The position numbers were made by a program, and so were the translations under genes. From Aromatoleum toluvorans (GTDB taxonomy: Bacteria; Pseudomonadota; Gammaproteobacteria; Burkholderiales; Rhodocyclaceae), in assembly GCF_012910905.1 (NCBI RefSeq), contig NZ_WTVN01000008.1, positions 62,001 through 126,000 on the forward strand: DNA of 64,000 bases, in the 5' to 3' direction. Positions 29,423 through 42,149 of the stretch are shown here, piece by piece (positions within the stretch are counted from its first letter, which is position 1; every line of letters starts with the position of its first letter). The notes under the pieces are model-generated. The model had not been told where the DNA came from. It searched no databases and saw only the letters and a program-made list of their open reading frames with translations.

Positions 29423-30822
29423 ATGCAGACGAAGCCCATGACCGCGTTGCGCCGCCTCCGCCCCGACTGCCGCCCCTTCCGGGCCCTGCTCGCCCTCGCC
29501 GCCGTGATGATTCCGCTCGCGAGCCTCCCGGCCGCAGCGGTCGGCCCCGACATCAAGCACTGGGACGCCGCGACCGGCGCGCGCGTGTATTTCGTCGAGA
29601 GCCACGCCCTGCCGCTGGTCGACATCCAGATCTCCTTCCCCGCCGGCAGCGCCTACGAGCCCGAAGGCGGCAGCGGCATCGCCGGCCTCACGCGCGGCCT
29701 GCTCGACGCCGGCACCGAAGGCCTCGACGAACAGCAGATCGCCGAACGCATCGCCGATACCGGCGCACGCATCGGCGGCGGCGCGGATACCGACATGGCG
29801 ACGCTGTCGGTGCGCACCCTGTCGAGCGCGACCGAGCGCGACGCCGCGATCGCGCTGGCCGCCCGCCTGCTCGCGAAGCCGACCTTCCCCGCCGACGTGC
29901 TCGAACGCGAGCGCGCCCGCGCCATCGCCGGCCTGAAGGAATCCCTCACCCAGCCCGACACCCTCGCGTCGCGGCGCTTCATGGCGATGATCTACGGCAG
30001 CCACCCCTACGGCCGCTCGACCACCGTCGAGTCGCTGCAGTCGATCACGCGCGAACAGCTGCAGGCCTTCCACCGCACGCACTACACGGCCGGCAGCGCG
30101 GCCGTGACCATCGTCGGCGACGTGAGCCGCGACGAGGCCGACGCGATCGCGCGCCAGCTCACCGAGGGCCTGCCGGCGGGCGCCCCGCCGGCGCCGATTC
30201 CCGCGCCGCAACTGCCCGCGCGCGGCACCGAGCACATCGCCCACCCGTCGGCGCAGGCCCACATCCTCATCGGCATGCCCGGCATGAGCCGCGACGACCC
30301 GGACTACTTCCCGCTGCTCGTCGGCAACTACGTGCTCGGCGGCGGCGGCTTCGTGTCGCGCCTGATGAAGGAAGTGCGCGAGAAGCGCGGCTTCGCCTAC
30401 AGCGTGTCGAGCTACTTCCTTCCGCTGCGCGTCGCCGGCCCGTTCGAGATCGGCCTGCAGACGCGCGGCAGCCAGGCCGACGACGCGTTGAAGGTGAGCA
30501 CCGACGTGCTGGAGGACTTCATCGCCAGGGGGCCGACCCCCACCGAACTGAAGGCCGCGCGCGACAACCTCGTCAACGGATTCGGCCTGCGCCTCGACTC
30601 CAACCGCAAGATCCTCGACTACGTCGGCATGATCGCGTTCTACCAGCTGCCGCTCGACTGGCTCGAGACCTACCCGAAGAAGGTCGCCGCGGTCACGGTC
30701 GAATCCGTGCGTGACGCCTTTGCACGCCGCGTGAAGCCCGCCAACCTCGTCACCGTGGTCGCCGGCGGCGACGGCGACACGGCGGTCAACGGTGGCGGCG
30801 CGAAGAAGGCGGGCCGCGGGAA

Positions 30823-30826
<4 letters not shown>
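29423..30826 (+). CDS. M16-family protein, non-catalytic partner
   Basis: 467 residues with an N-terminal signal segment (hydrophobic, about 20-42). The two M16 folds are readable, but the zinc motif is replaced: where HxxEH should be, the sequence reads GIAGLTRGLL. The second half keeps the KRGFAYSVSSY substrate-binding segment. This is the expected division of labour in heterodimeric M16 peptidases (alpha/MPP-like subunit). It starts 1 base after the catalytic gene's stop codon. rsmD overlaps its end by 4 bases using a TTG start. Confidence 0.9.
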
Positions 30827-31847
<1,021 letters not shown>

Positions 31848-31861
31848 AAACGAGGAATTGA

Positions 31862-32119
<258 letters not shown>

Positions 32120-32147
32120 CCCCCCCGGCCGGCGCCGGAGGGTTCAC

Positions 32148-32179
32148 GAAAAAGCGGACCGCAAGGGTCCGCTTTTTTC
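32148..32179. terminator. Bidirectional terminator between ferredoxin and dynamin genes
   Basis: A 12-bp stem AAAAAGCGGACC / GGTCCGCTTTTT with loop GCAAG, A-rich on the left and T-rich on the right, so it works for transcripts from either side. It sits between the convergent ends. Confidence 0.88.
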
Positions 32180-32213
32180 GTTCACGCCGGCAAGCGGTGC
32201 GCCGCGCAGCCGC

Positions 32214-34187
32214 TCAGGCGGCGCACCCCTCGGGCACGGCGGCGGGTGCGCCTGCCGCTTCGGCCGCCCCCCCCAGCACCGAACGGATGCCTTCGGTGAT
32301 GTCCTTCAATTCGGCCAGCTGACGGAGCATCGCCGCCTCGGCCTGCTCCAGCTCCGCGACGCGTTCCTCCAGCGTGTCGGTCGCCTGGTGGATGCGCTTG
32401 ACGCTTTCCAGGCGGCGCTTCAGCTGCAGCTGATACTCGCGCACCTGCGTCTCCAGCGGCGACATCACCGCGCGCAGCCACTGCTCGACGTCACGGTTGG
32501 CGACCTCGAAGGTCCGCCGCGCCTCGACCGCCACGGTCTCGAAGAACTTCTGCGTGAGCGCGTGCTTCTCGGTCGTCACCAGCGCCAGCGCGGAATTGAT
32601 CTGGCGGTTGAAGGCGGACTCCAGGCGGTCGAGCTCGCGCTCGTAGCGCAATGTCGAAAAGGACTCGGGCGCGGCGAGCTTCAGCCCGTGCTCGACACTG
32701 AAGCGCTTGTACATGCTGTCGAGCATGCGCGTGATCTCGGCGATCTCGTCGGACGAGCGCGCCAGATTGCCGCGCAGCGAGGCGAAGAAGCTCTCCATCG
32801 CCTGACGCAGGCCCTTCGTGAAGGTCGACTCCATCATCGCTTCGCGCGTGCGCCGCGTCTCGTTGCGCAGCGTATCCATGCCGAGGTGCGCGAGCAGATT
32901 GTTCGTCAGCGTCGAGAACACGCTGCGCACCGCGTAATACTTCTGCAGCCCCTGCTCGAACTCGGCCTTCTCGCTGCGGATCTTGCGCATCATGTACTCG
33001 ATGACGCTCTGGTTCTTGCCGCGCAGGTCCGTCAGCTCCTGCAGCTGCTCGCGCAGCCCCGACAGCCGCGCCCCCAGCAGCGTGGCCGTCTGCCGGGCCA
33101 GATCGTCGACCTCGGTGAGCGTGCTGTCGCGCACGATCTCCTGCTTGGTGGGCAGCAGGTCCTGGGCCAGCGCGCGCTCCAGCTCGCCGAGGCGGCTGCG
33201 CTCGACAAGCGCCGCATCCCCGGAAATGCGGCCCACCAGCCCCTTCTGCGCCGACACCGGGAACACCGTCGCCTCGGGAACCTCCAGCGTTTCCGCGACC
33301 GACCGCACCTGGCGCGCGATCTCCGCGTCGATCTGCGGCGCGTCGCGCAGCCCGTCCCACAGCCCGTCGATCTTGTTGAGCACGACGAGACGGCCCTTGC
33401 GCCGGCTCTGCCCGCCCTGCACGTATTCGCGCCACACCGCCATGTCGCTCTGCGTGACGCCGGTGTCGGCCGCCAGCACGAAGAGCACCGCGTGGGCGTT
33501 GGGCAGCAGCGACAGCGTCAGCTCCGGCTCCGCGCCGATCGCGTTGAGGCCCGGCGTGTCGAGCACGACCAGCCCCTGCTCGAGCAGCGGATGCGGAAAC
33601 TGGATCACCGCGTGGCGCCAGCTCGGGATCTCCACCAGGCCATCGGCGCCCGGCTTGAGCCCCTTCTCGCCGTTCTCGTCGATGTCGAACCCGAGGCGCG
33701 ACGCCATCTCGGTCGTGACCCGCTCGGTCTCGCCGACGCGCGCGAAGGCCTGCTGCAGGTCCGTGAGCGACTCCGCGTCGAGCCGCAGCACCATCCACTC
33801 CTCCGGGAACTGCTTGAGCTCGCTCACGCTCGCGTGCGTCGCACGCGTACGGATCGGCAGCATGCGGATCTCGGCGCGCGCGCCGGCCGTCCATTGCAGC
33901 TCGGTCGGACACATCGTCGTGCGCCCCGCGCTCGACGGCAGCACGCGGTCGCCGTGCCCCGAGAAGAAGATCGCGTTGATCAGCTCCGACTTGCCGCGCG
34001 AAAACTCCGCGACGAAAGCGACCGTGAGCTTGTCATCGCGCAAGCGATCCAGCACGTACTGCAGCCGCAGGTCGCCCTGCACATCGCCGAGCTCGTTGCG
34101 CGACAGCCACTGCCGCAGGCGTCCCACGGCGGAAGCGGCATCGGCACGCCACCGGCTGTAGGCGGAAAATTGATCCACGAGGGTCAT
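32214..34187 (-). CDS. Dynamin-like GTPase (BDLP family)
   Basis: 657 residues. The GTPase domain is N-terminal: G1 AEFSRGKSELINA (first Gly replaced by Ala), G3 LDTPGLNA and G4 LNKIDG. A long helical neck/trunk with coiled coil follows (about 330-655), including the C-terminal KRLESVKRIHQATDTLEERVAELEQ. Bacterial dynamin-like proteins act in membrane remodelling or repair. No obvious paddle-type hydrophobic segment is clear. There is no second dynamin next door; it stands alone between ferredoxin and mutM. Confidence 0.85.
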   Translation of the reverse strand: MTLVDQFSAYSRWRADAASAVGRLRQWLSRNELGDVQGDLRLQYVLDRLRDDKLTVAFVAEFSRGKSELINAIFFSGHGDRVLPSSAGRTTMCPTELQWTAGARAEIRMLPIRTRATHASVSELKQFPEEWMVLRLDAESLTDLQQAFARVGETERVTTEMASRLGFDIDENGEKGLKPGADGLVEIPSWRHAVIQFPHPLLEQGLVVLDTPGLNAIGAEPELTLSLLPNAHAVLFVLAADTGVTQSDMAVWREYVQGGQSRRKGRLVVLNKIDGLWDGLRDAPQIDAEIARQVRSVAETLEVPEATVFPVSAQKGLVGRISGDAALVERSRLGELERALAQDLLPTKQEIVRDSTLTEVDDLARQTATLLGARLSGLREQLQELTDLRGKNQSVIEYMMRKIRSEKAEFEQGLQKYYAVRSVFSTLTNNLLAHLGMDTLRNETRRTREAMMESTFTKGLRQAMESFFASLRGNLARSSDEIAEITRMLDSMYKRFSVEHGLKLAAPESFSTLRYERELDRLESAFNRQINSALALVTTEKHALTQKFFETVAVEARRTFEVANRDVEQWLRAVMSPLETQVREYQLQLKRRLESVKRIHQATDTLEERVAELEQAEAAMLRQLAELKDITEGIRSVLGGAAEAAGAPAAVPEGCAA

Positions 34188-34361
34188 GAAGGTCTCGCTC
34201 GCGCGGGCCCGGGGGAGCCGTCGCGCACAGGTTTTTACATCGCGTCAGCATAGCGCCGAATCCGGCGCCATCCAATGCGTGAAAACGCCTGCTCGACCGA
34301 CGGCATACCGGCGCCGACGAACGCCGGCCGGCGGGCGCGCATCGCCGCTGCCGTACCCCGA

Positions 34362-35177
34362 TTACATGCGCTGGCAGCGCGGGCAGAAGAAGGTCGAACG
34401 CTGGCCGCACACCACGCGCTGCACCGCGGTGCCGCACACGCGGCATGGCAGCCCTTCGCGACCGTAGACGAAGTATTCCTGCTGGAAATAGCCCTTCCTG
34501 CCGTCGCCGCCGACGAAGTCGCGCAGGGTGCTGCCGCCCGCGGCGATCGCCGCCAGCAGCGTTTCGCGCACGGCCTCGACCAGGCGCGCGAGGCGCCGCG
34601 GGCCGACGCTGCCGGCCGGCGCGAGCGGGTGGATGCGCGCGCGGAACAGGCTCTCGGACGCATAGATGTTGCCGACGCCGACGAGACGATGCCCGTCCAT
34701 CAGCGCCTGCTTGATCGGCGCCCGCACGCCCTTGAACGCGCGATGCAGCCACGGACCGGTGAATTCGTCGCCGAGCGGCTCGATGCCGAGGCGCGCGAGC
34801 AGGGGGTGGGCGAGCGCGTCCCCCGGCTGCCACACGATGAGCCCGAAGCGCCGCGGATCACGCAGGCGCAGCGCACAGTCGCCGAACAGCAGGTCGACGT
34901 GGTCGTGCGCCCCCGGCGGCTGGTCGGCGGCGACCACGCGCAGGCTGCCCGACATGCCCAGGTGCACGATCACGCTGCCGGCGGGAAAATCGAGCAGCAG
35001 GTATTTCGCCCGCCGTCTCACGGCCTGCAGCGGCGCCCCCGTCACGCGCTCGCCGAGGTCGGCGGGCACCGGCACGCGCAGGCGCCCGTTGCGCACGCGC
35101 ACGCCGGTCATGATCCGGCCGTCGATCGCCGGGCGGATGCCGCGGCAGGTCGTTTCCACTTCAGGCAATTCAGGCAT
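34362..35177 (-). CDS. mutM: Formamidopyrimidine-DNA glycosylase
   Basis: 271 residues starting MPELPEVETTCRGI, so the catalytic Pro2 and Glu3 are exposed after Met removal. Lys near residue 57 (RAKYLLLD) and the C-terminal zinc finger (CRVCG with C-x2-C / CPRCQ) complete the family signature. It excises 8-oxoguanine. It is divergent from the TPR gene; the 214-base gap between them contains no clear promoter that I can name. Confidence 0.96.
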   Translation of the reverse strand: MPELPEVETTCRGIRPAIDGRIMTGVRVRNGRLRVPVPADLGERVTGAPLQAVRRRAKYLLLDFPAGSVIVHLGMSGSLRVVAADQPPGAHDHVDLLFGDCALRLRDPRRFGLIVWQPGDALAHPLLARLGIEPLGDEFTGPWLHRAFKGVRAPIKQALMDGHRLVGVGNIYASESLFRARIHPLAPAGSVGPRRLARLVEAVRETLLAAIAAGGSTLRDFVGGDGRKGYFQQEYFVYGREGLPCRVCGTAVQRVVCGQRSTFFCPRCQRM

Positions 35178-35391
35178 TCACGACACTCGAAAGCAATGGG
35201 GGCAGGGCCGGATACCGGGGTGCGCAACCGACGCCCTTGCCCGCGGACGAGGAAACTGCATAACATCCGGCGAACGCATCCGCATCCGGGCCTTCTAAAA
35301 GACGACTACCGACGCACCGCGGCAACAGCATACGTCAGACACGACCGCAGGGCCGGTTTGAAGTTCGTGCAATTCCCTCTGGGCCAAGCCA

Positions 35392-37107
35392 ATGAATCGC
35401 CTCCTCTCCTCGCTCACCTCCGGTCTGGGACTGGCCGTCGCACTCGCCTTCCCGGCCACATCACCTGCTGCGCCCTCCCCGGAGGAGCCGGCAGCAGTGA
35501 CGCTGCCGGCGCAGGAACTCACGGCACGCACCCTGTACACCTTCCTGCTGGCCGAAATCGCCGGCGCCCGCGGTGAAATCGGCGTCGCCGTGCAGGCTTA
35601 CGCCGACCTCGCGCAGCGCACGCGCGACCCGCGCATCGCGCGCCGGGCGATGGAAATTGCGCTGTACGCCCGCAACATGCCGGCCGCGATCGACGCGGCG
35701 CGGATCTGGTCCGAAGCCGATCCGTCGTCCGAGGAAGCGCGCCGCATCCTCGCCGGGCTCCTCGCCGGCGGCGACGGACAACTCGAGCAGGTGCAGGCCC
35801 AGCTCGCGCGCCTGCTCGCGCAGTCGCCGGAAAACATCGACAACCACCTGATGGGGCTGAACCGCGCGTTTTCCCGCGTGCAGGACAAGGAAGCCGTCAA
35901 GGGCATCGTCATGCGCCTGACAGAGCCCTACACGAGCCACCCGGAAGCCTACTTCGCACGCGCCCAGGCCGCCATTTCCGCCGGCGACGCGATGGAGTCC
36001 GTCGCCGCGATCGACACCGCGCTGCGCATGCGCCCGGACTGGGAACCCGCCATCCTGTTCAAGGCGCAACTGCTCTCGCAGTCCGGCGCCATGCAGGAAG
36101 CGATGCGGATCGTCACGGACTACCTGCAACGCCACCCCGACAGCCGGAATGCCCGCCTCGCACACGCTCGTGCGCTGGTGTCGACCAAGCAGTTCGAGGC
36201 CGCGCGCCAGGAGTTCCGCCAGCTCCTCGATGGCGCTCCGGACGACCGCGAGCTGATGTACGCAGTGGGCCTGCTGTCGGCCCAGCTCGAAGACTACGAC
36301 ACCGCCGCGACGCAGCTCGAACGCGCGCTGAACGCCGGCCATCCCGACGACGACAGCATCCGCATCAACCTCGGCCAGGTCGCCGAGCGGCGCAAGGACA
36401 GCGCCACGGCCCTGCGCTGGTACCGCGCCGTCGAACCGGGACCGCAGCATCTCGACGCGCAGCTGCGCATCGCGTCGATCCTCGCGCGTGACGGCAAGGT
36501 GGCGGAAGCGCGCGAACACCTGCACAACGTCAAGACCGCCGACGAGGCCGACCGCAAGCGCCTGCTGCTGGGCGAGGCCCAGATCCTGCGCACCGCGGGC
36601 AAGGAGGCCGAAGCGTTCGAGCTGGTCGACGGCGCCCTGCGCAGCAACGAGGACGACACCGACCTGCTGTACGAATCGTCGATGCTCGCCGAAAGCCTCG
36701 GCAAGCTCGAAGTCATGGAAGGGCGGCTGCGCAAGCTGATCGCGCTGCGCCCCGAGTTCGCGCACGCCTACAATGCGCTGGGCTACTCCTTCGCCGACCG
36801 TGGCGTGCGCCTCGAGGAAGCCGAGGCGCTGATCGTGCGCGCGCTCGAACTGACGCCCGACGACCCCTTCATCCTCGACAGCATGGGCTGGGTGCGCTTT
36901 CGCCGCAACGACCCCACCGGCGCCCTCGCCCACCTCGAAAAGGCCTACGGGCTGCGGCAGGATCCCGAGATCGCCGCCCACCTCGGCGAAGTCCTGTGGA
37001 ACCTCAAGCGCCCGGCCGACGCATCGCGCGTCTGGGACGAGGCGCTGAAGAACAACCCCGACAACGATGCGCTGAAGTCGGTCGTCAAGCGCCTGCGCGG
37101 CCAATGA
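35392..37107 (+). CDS. Periplasmic/exported tetratricopeptide-repeat protein
   Basis: 571 residues. A signal peptide (about 25, ending SPAA) precedes TPR repeats across the whole protein; visible units include [43 protein letters not shown] and [24 protein letters not shown] proteins scaffold complexes. The lolB overlap (ATGA) suggests a role at the outer membrane or lipoprotein pathway, but the partner is unknown. This TPR-lolB-ispE order is common in betaproteobacteria. Confidence 0.85.
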   Translation: MNRLLSSLTSGLGLAVALAFPATSPAAPSPEEPAAVTLPAQELTARTLYTFLLAEIAGARGEIGVAVQAYADLAQRTRDPRIARRAMEIALYARNMPAAIDAARIWSEADPSSEEARRILAGLLAGGDGQLEQVQAQLARLLAQSPENIDNHLMGLNRAFSRVQDKEAVKGIVMRLTEPYTSHPEAYFARAQAAISAGDAMESVAAIDTALRMRPDWEPAILFKAQLLSQSGAMQEAMRIVTDYLQRHPDSRNARLAHARALVSTKQFEAARQEFRQLLDGAPDDRELMYAVGLLSAQLEDYDTAATQLERALNAGHPDDDSIRINLGQVAERRKDSATALRWYRAVEPGPQHLDAQLRIASILARDGKVAEAREHLHNVKTADEADRKRLLLGEAQILRTAGKEAEAFELVDGALRSNEDDTDLLYESSMLAESLGKLEVMEGRLRKLIALRPEFAHAYNALGYSFADRGVRLEEAEALIVRALELTPDDPFILDSMGWVRFRRNDPTGALAHLEKAYGLRQDPEIAAHLGEVLWNLKRPADASRVWDEALKNNPDNDALKSVVKRLRGQ

Positions 37108-37694
37108 GGCGCCCCCTCTCCCGCGCAGCCCGGCAGGCTGCGACGGCGGCACTCGCGACGCTGCTCCTCGCCGGCTGCGCGAGCCAGGCGGCGCGCAACC
37201 TGACGGCCGCGCCCCGCCCCACTGCCAGCGCCTTCGAGCTCGAAGGCCGGCTTTCCGCGAGCGACGGCGAGCGCGCCGCGAACGGCGCCCTGACCTGGTC
37301 GCACTCGCCCACCGCCGACGAATGGACCGTCTACAGCCCGCTCGGCCAGATCGTCGGCCAGCTCGTGCGCACGCCGCACGGGGCGATGCTGCTCACCGCG
37401 GACGGGCGCACGGAACGGGCGGACGACGCCGACACGATCCTGCCCCGCCTCCTCGGCGTGCCCGCCCCGATCGACGGCCTGCAACACTGGGTGCAGGCCA
37501 CCCCGCGCCCCGGCGCACGCGTGCTGAGCCTCGACGCGGCCGGCCGCCCGGCGCGCATTTCCGACGCCGGCTGGATCATCGACTACATGGAGTACGCCGG
37601 CCCCGCAGCCGACGCCCCGCCGCGCCGCATCGACGCCGAGTGGGGCCAGGCCCGCATCCGGCTCGTCATCGACCAATGGACACCCCGCCGCTGA
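37104..37694 (+). CDS. lolB: Outer-membrane lipoprotein LolB
   Basis: 196 residues from ATG 37104, overlapping the TPR gene as ATGA. It has a lipobox LLLAGC after a positive-hydrophobic start. LolB receives lipoproteins from LolA and inserts them in the outer membrane. [22 protein letters not shown] is the family opening. The end overlaps ispE by 19 bases, the usual lolB-ispE linkage. Confidence 0.9.
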   Translation: MRRPLSRAARQAATAALATLLLAGCASQAARNLTAAPRPTASAFELEGRLSASDGERAANGALTWSHSPTADEWTVYSPLGQIVGQLVRTPHGAMLLTADGRTERADDADTILPRLLGVPAPIDGLQHWVQATPRPGARVLSLDAAGRPARISDAGWIIDYMEYAGPAADAPPRRIDAEWGQARIRLVIDQWTPRR

Positions 37695-38530
37695 CCCGCC
37701 TCGAACGCTGCCCCGCACCGGCCAAGCTCAACCTCTTCCTGCACGTCGTCGGCCGCCGCGCCGACGGCTACCACCTGCTGCAGACCGCCTTCCGCATGCT
37801 CGACTGGGGCGACAGCCTCACGTTCGCGCTGCGCGAGGACGGCGCCGTGCGCCGCACGACCCCGGTCGCAGGCGTGCCCGAGGCGCAGGATCTCGTCGTC
37901 CGTGCGGCCCGGCTCCTGCAACAGGCGAGCGGCAGCCGCCTCGGTGCCGACATCTCGATCGACAAGCAGCTGCCGATGGGCGGCGGCCTGGGCGGCGGCA
38001 GCTCGGACGCCGCCACGACGCTGATCGCGCTGAACCGCCTGTGGGGCACCGGCCTGGGCCGTGCCGCGCTCGCGCAACTCGGCCTGCAGCTCGGCGCCGA
38101 CGTCCCCTTCTTCATCTTCGGGCGCGACGCCTTTGCCGAGGGCGTCGGCGAGGAACTGCAGGCCCTGCCCTTGCCACCGGCCTGGTATGTGGTCGTCGCC
38201 CCGCCCGTGACAGTGCCCACCGCAGAAATTTTCCGCGCGCAGGAGTTGACGCGCGATACGGAACCAATCAGAATTACGGACTTCGCAGCAAGCACCACCC
38301 GTAACGATTTGCAGGCAGTTGCATGCAATCTGTATCCCGCGGTCGGTGCTGCAATCGAGTGGCTGGCGCAGTCTGCGCCCGCGCGGATGACCGGATCAGG
38401 CGCCTGCGTGTTTGCCGAGGTTGGCAGCGAGATGGAAGCAAGTGACATCGTCGAAAAATGCCCAGCGCCGATGCGGGCATGGAAGGCGAAAAGTCTGGCG
38501 AGACATCCGCTCTACGACTGGCTCGATTGA
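37676..38530 (+). CDS. ispE: 4-diphosphocytidyl-2-C-methyl-D-erythritol kinase
   Basis: A 284-residue GHMP kinase of the MEP isoprenoid pathway. [19 protein letters not shown] at the start and [14 protein letters not shown] give the substrate and ATP loops. The start ATG 37676 lies inside the lolB end. The last 300 bases are visibly less GC-rich than the first part, although the reading frame is intact. tRNA-Gln follows 20 bases later. Confidence 0.96.
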   Translation: MDTPPLTRLERCPAPAKLNLFLHVVGRRADGYHLLQTAFRMLDWGDSLTFALREDGAVRRTTPVAGVPEAQDLVVRAARLLQQASGSRLGADISIDKQLPMGGGLGGGSSDAATTLIALNRLWGTGLGRAALAQLGLQLGADVPFFIFGRDAFAEGVGEELQALPLPPAWYVVVAPPVTVPTAEIFRAQELTRDTEPIRITDFAASTTRNDLQAVACNLYPAVGAAIEWLAQSAPARMTGSGACVFAEVGSEMEASDIVEKCPAPMRAWKAKSLARHPLYDWLD

Positions 38531-38550
38531 GCGGGCGAAAGAGGTTTCAT

Positions 38551-38627
38551 TGGGGAGTCGCCAAGTTGGTCAAGGCACCGGATTTTGATTCCGGCATTCG
38601 AGGGTTCGAATCCTTCCTCCCCAGCCA
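38551..38627 (+). tRNA. tRNA-Gln (anticodon TTG), with encoded CCA
   Basis: Acceptor TGGGGAG pairs CTCCCCA (U1-A72 as in tRNA-Gln), anticodon arm CCGGA-TTTTGAT-TCCGG, discriminator G (38624) and CCA at 38625-38627. It lies between ispE and prs, a conserved location in betaproteobacteria. Confidence 0.95.
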
Positions 38628-38701
38628 ACATACCCGGGCAGGCCTCGCGCCTGCCCGAGTCGTTTTTACCCTGCCATTCTAGCGGCATCGGAGATTCGGA
38701 C

Positions 38702-39652
38702 ATGGCCTACGGCAGCCTGATGGTCTTCACCGGCAACGCCAACCCCAAACTCGCGGCGGATGTCGTGCGCAGACTGGGCATTTCCATCGGCTCGGCCACG
38801 GTGGGCCGCTTCTCCGATGGCGAGGTCAACGTCGAACTGCTCGAGAACGTGCGCGGCAAGGATGTCTTCATCCTGCAGCCGACCTGCTCGCCGACGAACG
38901 AAAACCTGATGGAACTGGTGGTCCTCGTCGACGCCCTCAAGCGCGCGTCGGCCGGCCGCATCACCGCCGCCATCCCCTACTTCGGCTATGCCCGGCAGGA
39001 CCGCCGCCCGCGTTCGGCGCGCGTGCCGATCACCGCAAAGGTCGTCGCCAACATGCTGCAGGCCGTCGGTGTCCAGCGCCTGCTGACGATGGACCTGCAC
39101 GCCGACCAGATCCAGGGCTTCTTCGACATCGCGGTCGACAACGTCTACGCGGCGCCGGTGCTCCTCGCCGACCTCGACAAGCAGAAGTACGACGACCTGC
39201 TGGTCGTGTCGCCCGACGTCGGCGGCGTCGTGCGCGCCCGCGCCTTCGCGAAGCGCATGGAATGCGACCTCGCGATCATCGACAAGCGCCGCCCGAAGGC
39301 CAACGTCTCCGAAGTGATGAACATCATCGGCGAGGTCAAGGACCGCACCTGCGTGATCATGGACGACATCGTCGACACCGCCGGCACGCTGTGCAAGGCC
39401 GCCACCGCGCTCAAGGAGCACGGCGCCCGCCGCGTGCTCGCGTACTGCACCCACGCTGTGCTGTCGGGCGCCGCCGTGTCGCGCATCTCCGACTCGGACC
39501 TCGACGAGCTGGTCGTCACCGACACCATCCCGCTGCGCGACGACGCCAAGGCCTGCCCGCGCATCCGCCAGGTCTCGGTCGCCTCGCTGCTCGCCGACAC
39601 GATGCTGCGCATCAGCAACGAGGAATCGGTCAGCTCGCTGTTCATGGAATGA
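38702..39652 (+). CDS. prs: Ribose-phosphate pyrophosphokinase
   Basis: 316 residues making PRPP for nucleotide, histidine and tryptophan synthesis. The start is ATG 38702 with GGAG 8 bases upstream. Visible motifs are [31 protein letters not shown] and the PRPP-binding [12 protein letters not shown]. It lies 74 bases after tRNA-Gln and 77 bases before rplY. Standard length. Confidence 0.97.
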   Translation: MAYGSLMVFTGNANPKLAADVVRRLGISIGSATVGRFSDGEVNVELLENVRGKDVFILQPTCSPTNENLMELVVLVDALKRASAGRITAAIPYFGYARQDRRPRSARVPITAKVVANMLQAVGVQRLLTMDLHADQIQGFFDIAVDNVYAAPVLLADLDKQKYDDLLVVSPDVGGVVRARAFAKRMECDLAIIDKRRPKANVSEVMNIIGEVKDRTCVIMDDIVDTAGTLCKAATALKEHGARRVLAYCTHAVLSGAAVSRISDSDLDELVVTDTIPLRDDAKACPRIRQVSVASLLADTMLRISNEESVSSLFME

Positions 39653-39659
39653 ATTTCGT

Positions 39660-39707
39660 CCCCGGTGCTGCCGGGGATTCAACCCATCCGTCTGGTCGCG
39701 GACGGAT
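39660..39707 (+). promoter_or_regulatory. Two hairpins in the prs-rplY spacer
   Basis: CCCCGG/CCGGGG (39660-39676) and ATCCGTC/GACGGAT (39686-39707) leave only a short single-stranded stretch with the AGGAG ribosome-binding site before the rplY ATG. No T-tract follows the first stem. It could be a leader that controls L25 translation; this is inference. Confidence 0.45.
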
Positions 39708-39729
39708 CGTTTCAACCAGGAGTATCACA

Positions 39730-40332
39730 ATGCAAATCGAATTCAAGGCCACCAAGCGCGTGGAACAGGGCACGGGTGCGAGCCGCCGCCTGCGTCGCGC
39801 CGGCCGGATCCCGGGCATCATCTACGGTTCGGGCGACGTCCAGACCATCTCGATGGATCACAACGAGCTGTACCACCTGCTGCGCAAGGAAGCCTTCCAC
39901 GCCTCGATCCTGTCGGTCGACGTCGAAGGCGCGAAGCAGGCTGTCCTGCTGCGTGACACCCAATGGCACCCGTTCCGCCAGCAAGTCCTGCACCTGGACT
40001 TCCAGCGCGTCGATGCGAGCCAGAAGATCCACCTCAAGGTGCCGCTGCACTTCGTGAACGGCGACGCGAGCCCGGCCGTCAAGCTCGGCGGCTGCATGAT
40101 CTCGCACACCATCACCGAAGTCGACGTGCAGTGCCTGCCGGGCAACCTGCCGGAGTTCGTCGCAGTCGATCTCGCCAACCTGCAGGCCGGCGAATCGATC
40201 CACGTGTCGCAGCTCGCGCTGCCGGCCGGCGTCGAGCTGGTTGTGCACGGCGAAGGCGACCCGGTCGTCGCGACCGCCGTCACCGTCAAGGGTGCCGCCG
40301 CTGAAGAAGGCACCGAAGGCGAAGCCGCCTGA
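39730..40332 (+). CDS. rplY: 50S ribosomal protein L25/general stress protein Ctc
   Basis: 200 residues: the L25 5S rRNA-binding domain (about 1-90) plus the TL5/CTC beta domain (90-185) and an acidic tail (EEGTEGEAA). It binds 5S rRNA in the large subunit. The AGGAG Shine-Dalgarno lies upstream of ATG 39730. Order prs-rplY-pth-ychF is classical. Confidence 0.96.
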   Translation: MQIEFKATKRVEQGTGASRRLRRAGRIPGIIYGSGDVQTISMDHNELYHLLRKEAFHASILSVDVEGAKQAVLLRDTQWHPFRQQVLHLDFQRVDASQKIHLKVPLHFVNGDASPAVKLGGCMISHTITEVDVQCLPGNLPEFVAVDLANLQAGESIHVSQLALPAGVELVVHGEGDPVVATAVTVKGAAAEEGTEGEAA

Positions 40333-40380
40333 GGCTGACGCCTCGGGCCGCACCGCCGGGATGACGCAGGGACCGACACG

Positions 40381-40997
40381 ATGAGCGCCGCCGCACCGCG
40401 TCTCATCGTCGGCCTCGGCAATCCCGGCGGCGAATACACCGAGACCCGGCACAACGCCGGGTTTTGGTTTTGTGAGCGCCTCGCCGACGCACTCGGCGTA
40501 CGTTTCAACTACGAATCGCGTTTCCACGGTCTGGTCGCCAATGCGCGCGACGCCGGCGTCTGGCTCTTGATGCCGCAGACCTTCATGAACCGCTCGGGCC
40601 AGGCCATCGGTGCGCTCGCGCGTTTCTACCGCATCACCCCGGCCGAGATCCTCGTCGTGCATGACGAGCTCGACATCCCCCCCGGCCAGCTGCGCCTGAA
40701 ATTCGGCGGCGGCCTCGGCGGCCACAACGGCCTCAAGGACACCTCGGCCCATCTCGGCACCAACGACTACTGGCGCCTGCGCATCGGCATCGGCCATCCG
40801 GGCGACCGCAACGAGGTCGTGAACTTCGTGCTGAAGCCCGCGCGCCGCGAGGAGCAGGTCCTGATCGACGAAGCCATGGAACGCGCCCTCGCGACCTGGC
40901 CGATGATCGCCCGCGGCGAGTGGAACACCGCCAGCACCCGACTCAATGCCCGCCCGGCCGCGCCGAAGCCGGCGAAACCCAAGGACGAATCGCGCTC

Positions 40998-41001
<4 letters not shown>
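40381..41001 (+). CDS. pth: Peptidyl-tRNA hydrolase
   Basis: A 206-residue Pth1 enzyme that recycles peptidyl-tRNA. [18 protein letters not shown] holds the catalytic His; [14 protein letters not shown] and [11 protein letters not shown] follow. The C-terminal tail is rich in Lys/Pro/Ala. It overlaps ychF by 4 bases (ATGA). Confidence 0.96.
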
Positions 41002-42089
<1,088 letters not shown>

Positions 42090-42109
42090 GCGCCCTCCCG
42101 CCGCACCCC

Positions 42110-42135
42110 GAAAGGCCCGGTTCGCCGGGCCTTTC
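42110..42135. terminator. Bidirectional terminator between ychF and rluA
   Basis: GAAAGGCCCGG-TTCG-CCGGGCCTTTC, an 11-bp perfect stem with a UUCG-type tetraloop and A/T tails on both sides. Confidence 0.85.
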
Positions 42136-42149
42136 CATTTCCGGCAGCC

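Noticed and set aside
39660-39676. The first prs-rplY hairpin as a terminator
   Set aside because: No T-tract follows; treated as a leader structure.
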